A stretch of 7,051 nt of DNA, from NCBI GenBank assembly GCA_937890875.1, contig CALAEB010000396.1, positions 1-7,051 of the forward strand, read 5' to 3'. Below the pieces are notes generated by a model. It was not told where the DNA came from. It searched no databases and saw nothing but the letters and a program-made list of their open reading frames with translations. Shown here piece after piece: positions 6,290 through 7,051 of the stretch (positions within the stretch are counted from its first letter, which is position 1; every line of letters begins with the position of its first letter). The position numbers and the translations under genes are program-made. This stretch comes from an uncultured Anaerolineaceae bacterium. GTDB lineage: Bacteria > Chloroflexota > Anaerolineae > Anaerolineales > Anaerolineaceae.

Positions 6290-7051
6290 TCAACCCTGGT
6301 CCGGGTTAAAAAATTGATAGACAGCCCGGGAAATTTGAGATGCCATGACGTTGATCGGATCGAAGATCAATTGGTTGCTGCTGTAGAAAAACATGGAAAA
6401 AACATAAGTCGCGTTCGGCGAATAAACAATTCCGGCGTCACTGATGTTATGGATCAGCCCGTCCGCTTCCAGGATCCAGCCGTGTTTATGCGCGATTCTT
6501 GTTGTTTCCGGAATGCCTGCCTCCAAGAGAACAGCGGTTTTGTTGGCGGAAAGCATCTCCAGCATATGGACGCATTCCTCCTGTTTGATCGAATCGCCGA
6601 AGACAGCCCGGAAAGTTCCGCCGTTGAAATTGGCGCATTGATAGATGTCGTCCAGCATCTGTGAGATTTCCGCAGCGGTGGTCTGGTTATATGGGTCAGG
6701 ATTGGTACTGATATCGGTTCTGGAATTTGCCGGCGTGTCATACCGCTGTAAAAGCGGTGCGCCGGTATAGAAATAGCCGCCCAGAAAGGTGTTCTGGTAA
6801 CCCATTTTCTGCATGTCCTCCGTGAAAGTCACCGGAGCCAGCGCACCGCCGATTGTTTCAAGCAGATCATCTGCCGGGGCGTTTTCAGAGATTTTGATCA
6901 TGAGATCAAGGTCGCTTTTCAGCTGATCCGGCAGCGGCTCGTCCCGATAATTATAGGTATAGACCATGATCGGAATTTTGATCGTGCTTGCGGCGGTAAA
7001 AGCAATGTCGGTGGGAACCGACTGCCCCTGTGCGAAGGCAAAGCAAAAATA
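6290..7051 (-). CDS. Partial serine hydrolase, Beta-lactamase2 / class A beta-lactamase fold
   Basis: The frame is open from the right edge to the TGA at 6290-6292, giving 253 residues of the C-terminal part. The catalytic S-x-x-K motif is AASTIK with S22 and K25 of the visible part (6977-6988). It lies upstream of the first in-frame ATG (6965-6967), so that ATG is internal and the real start is beyond 7051. S55-E56-N57 (ISENAPADD) matches the SDN motif and K189-H190-G191 (KHGW) the KTG motif. The spacing from S-x-x-K to S-x-N is only 33 residues, against about 60 in TEM-type enzymes, and no E-x-x-x-N omega-loop motif is seen. A true beta-lactamase is therefore unlikely; a peptidase, esterase or cell-wall hydrolase of the PF13354 type is more likely. 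Such enzymes normally act outside the cytoplasm, but any signal peptide lies outside the window. Confidence 0.85.
   Translation of the reverse strand, partial: YFCFAFAQGQSVPTDIAFTAASTIKIPIMVYTYNYRDEPLPDQLKSDLDLMIKISENAPADDLLETIGGALAPVTFTEDMQKMGYQNTFLGGYFYTGAPLLQRYDTPANSRTDISTNPDPYNQTTAAEISQMLDDIYQCANFNGGTFRAVFGDSIKQEECVHMLEMLSANKTAVLLEAGIPETTRIAHKHGWILEADGLIHNISDAGIVYSPNATYVFSMFFYSSNQLIFDPINVMASQISRAVYQFFNPDQG

Noticed and set aside
6290..6308. Short inverted repeat AACCC/GGGTT at the end of the serine hydrolase gene
   Set aside because: The 5-bp stem overlaps the last codons and stop and has no T run after it, so it is not supported as a terminator.

Overview
This is a mid-GC bacterial window, compactly coded with Shine-Dalgarno-led genes. 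The combination of a TIGR03663/Agl23-type membrane glycosyltransferase fused to an NHL beta-propeller and a Beta-lactamase2-type serine hydrolase reminds me most of Chloroflexota (Anaerolineae). That placement is an impression from protein style, not from a marker gene. There are three complete genes, two partial genes cut by the window edges, and no RNA gene, insertion sequence or CRISPR array that I can see.

Left part (1-2400). A short minus-strand gene start lies at the left edge (1-123). It has a typical RBS, a TATAAT -10 box and a signal-peptide-like N-terminus. Divergent from it runs a plus-strand pair: a PAP2 lipid phosphatase (377-1303), then a two-part GNAT acetyltransferase (1296-2252) that overlaps it by 8 bases and is probably translationally coupled. 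A 17-bp perfect hairpin (2362-2401) closes this unit.

Centre (2427-5954, minus strand). One very large gene encodes an 1175-residue polytopic membrane protein. It has an N-terminal GT-C glycosyltransferase part with an HDE motif in the first outer loop, a roughly 100-residue acidic loop, further membrane helices, a soluble region and six NHL blades forming a C-terminal propeller. It converges on the PAP2-GNAT unit.

Right part (5955-7051, minus strand). A 335-base intergenic stretch holds a 15-bp perfect hairpin. Beyond it is the 3' part of a serine hydrolase of the class A beta-lactamase fold. Its catalytic STIK motif lies upstream of the first in-window ATG, so the gene runs off the right edge.

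Functionally, the three envelope genes (lipid phosphatase, GT-C glycosyltransferase, exported-type serine hydrolase) fit a cell-envelope neighbourhood. PAP2 enzymes and GT-C enzymes can both act on polyprenyl-phosphate carriers, but these two are convergent rather than in one operon, so a shared pathway is inference only. I see no clearly undescribed multi-gene system. The most unusual item is the architecture of the large fusion protein.
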